Assembly: GCA_965230195.1 (NCBI GenBank)
Contig: OZ245997.1
Coordinates: 5,518,001-5,582,000, forward strand
Length of the DNA: 64,000 bases
Direction: 5' to 3'
Source: Putridiphycobacter sp965230195
GTDB taxonomy: Bacteria > Bacteroidota > Bacteroidia > Flavobacteriales_D > Crocinitomicaceae
Shown piece after piece: positions 61,577-64,000 of this stretch. The position numbers and the translations under genes are program-made. Below the pieces are notes generated by a model, which worked only from the letters and a program-made list of their open reading frames with translations, was not told the DNA's origin and ran no database searches. Numbering within the stretch: position 1 is the first letter of the stretch; each line of letters starts with the position of its first letter.

Positions 61577-63322
61577 TTAATTAATTTGTACCAATGATCC
61601 TTTTACCACAGTTACCGCTCCCGAAGAAACCTCTGACCCTGCTCCCCCATCTGCTGTAAACTGTGCTTTTGCTGTTAATTCAACATTTGTTCCTTCAATA
61701 GCTACATCTCCTGCTGCACTGATTTTGATATCACCAGCACTTTCCATAGTAATTCCATCACTATCAAATGTGAGTATATTAGCATTTTCATCTTCGACCT
61801 GAATAATTCCCTGATCTTCATCCAAAGTGATCTTTTTCCCTCCCGGGGTCTCCAGGGTGTATGATATTTTATCATCATTAAATATCATTTTCATCTCACT
61901 CCTGGTCACAAAACCTTTTTCATGATTATCGTCTGCCGCAACAATAGGCGCTGGCTTTGTACTACTGTGTAGCATTCCCAGTACTACTGCATCATTTGGG
62001 TCTTCATTTATAAAACCTATAATCAATTCATCTCCTATTTCAGGCCTGAAAAAAGACCCTCTGTTTTCACCGGCATCCAGTGTTGCAACTCTGGCCCATA
62101 TTCCCTGTTCTTTATGATCAATAATTGGAATCTGTACTAAAATCCGGTCCTCCCCTTCAGGATCTGACTCCAATTGGGTTGCCACTCCAATATGCAGACC
62201 TTTAATCCCTGGAATTATCCCTGAACCCGTCATATCTTCAACGGAATAGGTTTCTGAAAACCATTCAGGTGATAAGCCAAACTGTGCATCTGTTAACCAA
62301 TTCCCGTCAATAATTTCATGTCGGACACCAGTAATGTAAATGGTACCACTGAAACGATTTCCAACCCCTTCCAATGTCAATAACTCTCCTGGTTTAACTT
62401 CTGGAATACCCTGAAATTTCACTCTCCCTCTTGTTCTTGCCAATTGCTGATATAATGCTTTAGCATCACTCCAGTCCTGTAATTCTTCCTTTGTCAGATT
62501 TCCACCATGCTTTAATTCCAGATTGTCAACCGATAATACTTTAGATAAATCACTGGTGCTTAAATCACCATTTAACTTTACCTTCGGATCTTTCGCTTCA
62601 CTTTCCACTAATTCCTGATCGACCGGATTCCATGAATATGCCGTAATGGTTTCAAACTGATCTCTGGCATCTATTTCACCATCAAACTCATGAATAGAAG
62701 AACCAAATACAACTGTCTCAATAGGTTTTGATGAAAAGTCCGGTTTCGCAATTTTTACCTCTCCGTTTTCAACAAAACAAAGCTTACCATTTGCCTGCGC
62801 TCTTACATTTAAAAAGTCCCAATCTGTAGAATGGTACTGCACCATCTCTTTATGTGACACATTTGTGGATTCAACATCTGACTTCAAACCATGATTGCCT
62901 ATGAGTTGTTCAAGAATATCGCTGTCCGTACTTTCGTAGAAATAGGCGCTTTTTCTCCCTATAGTCATCTTCACTGCCTCGTCTTTGCATTCCACTATAA
63001 GGTATGAAGCACCCTCTCTCACTCTGACATTGTGTTTAATGATCAGCCCTTTAAAAATAGTGGCTTCATCAGAATGGTATCCCGCCGTAATTTCAATCTC
63101 TTCTCCCGGAATCAGAAGATCCTCATTACTGATCTCAAAATCCTGTTCAGCCGGTATACCATCTGTCAACACCAAACGGGCATACGGAATCCGATTTACT
63201 TCCTGTTCAATCACAATACTCACCACTCCGTAATCAGCTGATAGTTCTTTTCCACCAACCAACACTTTAGCTGTGATTAAATCAGGGTTTTTACTTGTTT
63301 GTATTTGTCCGCTGTTGTTCAT
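61577..63322 (-). CDS. VgrG/gp5-like spike protein (Afp8-like)
   Basis: The 581-aa protein has a gp27-like hub at the N-terminus (~20-340; VLVGGKELSADYGVVSIVIE and PYARLVLTDG), an OB-fold phage_base_V domain (~375-455; DRILVQIPIIDHKEQGIWAR, FFRPEIGDELIIGFINEDP) and a C-terminal beta-helix needle of short repeats (LTFDSDGITMESAGDIKISA). This trimeric spike sits on the tail tube and carries the PAAR tip. No lysozyme or toxin domain is fused. It starts 3 bp after the LysM gene, in a tight operon. Confidence 0.93.
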   Translation of the reverse strand: MNNSGQIQTSKNPDLITAKVLVGGKELSADYGVVSIVIEQEVNRIPYARLVLTDGIPAEQDFEISNEDLLIPGEEIEITAGYHSDEATIFKGLIIKHNVRVREGASYLIVECKDEAVKMTIGRKSAYFYESTDSDILEQLIGNHGLKSDVESTNVSHKEMVQYHSTDWDFLNVRAQANGKLCFVENGEVKIAKPDFSSKPIETVVFGSSIHEFDGEIDARDQFETITAYSWNPVDQELVESEAKDPKVKLNGDLSTSDLSKVLSVDNLELKHGGNLTKEELQDWSDAKALYQQLARTRGRVKFQGIPEVKPGELLTLEGVGNRFSGTIYITGVRHEIIDGNWLTDAQFGLSPEWFSETYSVEDMTGSGIIPGIKGLHIGVATQLESDPEGEDRILVQIPIIDHKEQGIWARVATLDAGENRGSFFRPEIGDELIIGFINEDPNDAVVLGMLHSSTKPAPIVAADDNHEKGFVTRSEMKMIFNDDKISYTLETPGGKKITLDEDQGIIQVEDENANILTFDSDGITMESAGDIKISAAGDVAIEGTNVELTAKAQFTADGGAGSEVSSGAVTVVKGSLVQIN

Positions 63323-63325
63323 TAT

Positions 63326-64000
63326 TTATGATACTTTTTCAATTGGAGGAAAAATCAACTCTGTTCCAGGCTTCAACCTTCTGAAATCAACCAGTTTATT
63401 AGCCTTAGCCACTTCCAGGTAATATTTTGTATCACCATAAATCCGTTTCGTCATCAGAGGTAAAGTATCTCCTGCTTTTACAATTCTGGTATGTGTTAGA
63501 TCCGGTGAATTTGTTTTTGCTTCTTTTTCAGCCAGTTCATGACTAATTGCTCCAATAAATTTTGCCTTACCAACTGCTCTTAACGGCTCGCCATTTGGCA
63601 AAAACATTTTGTAATCTATGGTAAACTCCTTCAACACTCCCTTATGCTCCAATGAACCCCAGTTAATTTTGACATGATAAGGTTTATGATGATCTCCCTT
63701 ATATTCACCTGTGGCAGCAAAAAAGCTCTCTAATTGATCATTAACCGACTTTTTGGCCAATTCATTCAAATCAGAATTTTTACTGATTTTATCCTGCAAC
63801 AGCCCCGTACCATCAAAAATGATCTCCAAATCCAGATCCGGAGAATTTCCCTTATTATACTTTGGATCGGAAGAATGTAAACCCGAAGCTTTTTCTTTAT
63901 TATAGTCTACCGTAAAGGTTTGCGAATATTTTTCCGGATTAACCAATACAGTGTAAGGTGCTCCTTTTTCAGATTCCTTAAAATCTGAATTTTTGTAGGG
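63326..64000 (-). CDS. LysM-containing CIS tube/baseplate adaptor (Afp7-like), 5' end cut by the window
   Basis: A C-terminal LysM-like module (residues ~150-205 of the visible part; KAGDTLPLMTKRIYGDTKYY, LKPGTELIFPPIEKVS) follows a ~150-residue beta domain. The frame stays open to position 64000: upstream of a TTG at 63946 it reads FKESEKGAPYTVLVNPEKYS, which matches the family's N-terminal 'YTVMVNPExYS' region. The TTG is therefore not the start, and the gene continues outside the window. In contractile systems this protein adapts the tube to the hub. It is the first visible gene of the leftward eCIS run. Confidence 0.85.
   Translation of the reverse strand, partial: PYKNSDFKESEKGAPYTVLVNPEKYSQTFTVDYNKEKASGLHSSDPKYNKGNSPDLDLEIIFDGTGLLQDKISKNSDLNELAKKSVNDQLESFFAATGEYKGDHHKPYHVKINWGSLEHKGVLKEFTIDYKMFLPNGEPLRAVGKAKFIGAISHELAEKEAKTNSPDLTHTRIVKAGDTLPLMTKRIYGDTKYYLEVAKANKLVDFRRLKPGTELIFPPIEKVS

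Noticed and set aside
36375..64000. Type VI secretion system as the identity of the contractile locus
   Set aside because: No ClpV, TssJ, TssL or TssM-like gene is present; the single AAA+ ATPase, LysM adaptor and large toxin fit an eCIS.
36375..64000. Complete prophage as the identity of the region with S24 repressor and tail genes
   Set aside because: No integrase, terminase, portal, capsid or replication gene is seen in 28 kb; the ATPase and toxin match injection systems.

Overview
The window looks like a chromosome segment of a marine-type Bacteroidota (Cytophagia/Flavobacteriia-like) bacterium. The DNA is AT-rich. Many secreted proteins end in type IX secretion (Por) sorting tails with the 'YPNPA' signature, there is a PorP/SprF-family protein, regulators are of the LytTR, two-component-propeller and TPR-kinase types, and a few promoters fit the Bacteroidota -7 element TAnnTTTG. 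No rRNA, tRNA, CRISPR array or transposase was seen.

Region 1 (1-11.4 kb): an oxygen-dependent coproporphyrinogen oxidase homologue, two lipoproteins, a GyrB-like ATPase remnant without TOPRIM, and a LytTR response regulator and propeller histidine kinase on either side of a secreted leucine-rich-repeat protein. A tiny GIY-YIG nuclease gene lies between two copies of a ~190-bp palindrome-rich cassette spaced exactly 600 bp apart. Intergenic hairpins of one family (variable lower stem, GAG...CTC upper step, conserved 2-nt GA bulge) recur here and again near 17.4, 34.2 and 36.3 kb.

Region 2 (11.4-36.3 kb): mostly ordinary chromosomal genes. They are three T9SS cargo proteins (LamG, FG-GAP, small) with a TPR sensor kinase and NarL-type regulator; a short-chain dehydrogenase convergent with a pirin; a GlcG-like plus extradiol-dioxygenase-like pair; a secreted esterase; an operon for a molybdenum hydroxylase of the isoquinoline-oxidoreductase type with XdhC and a MocA-like nucleotidyltransferase; a CAP/OmpA-like fusion; an ECF42-type sigma factor with its DGPF/YCII partner and two YHS proteins; and a bestrophin-type channel.

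Region 3 (36.4-64.0 kb, nearly all leftward): the distal half of an extracellular contractile injection system (eCIS) locus. Reading with transcription from the right edge: a truncated LysM adaptor, VgrG-like spike, PAAR tip, gp25-like baseplate protein, two large baseplate proteins, two tandem paralogues of unknown role (1096 and 818 aa), two small paralogues, a rightward S24/LexA-like repressor gene divergent from a 54-codon helix-turn-helix gene with two fibre-like/unknown proteins, a 1.3-kb non-coding gap, a small unknown protein, the eCIS AAA+ ATPase, a 1394-aa polymorphic toxin with a predicted C-terminal nuclease, and a probable immunity gene. Sheath and tube genes are not in the window and should lie beyond position 64000. 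The cleavable-type repressor and three repeated operator-like boxes beside it suggest that damage or stress triggers part of this locus.
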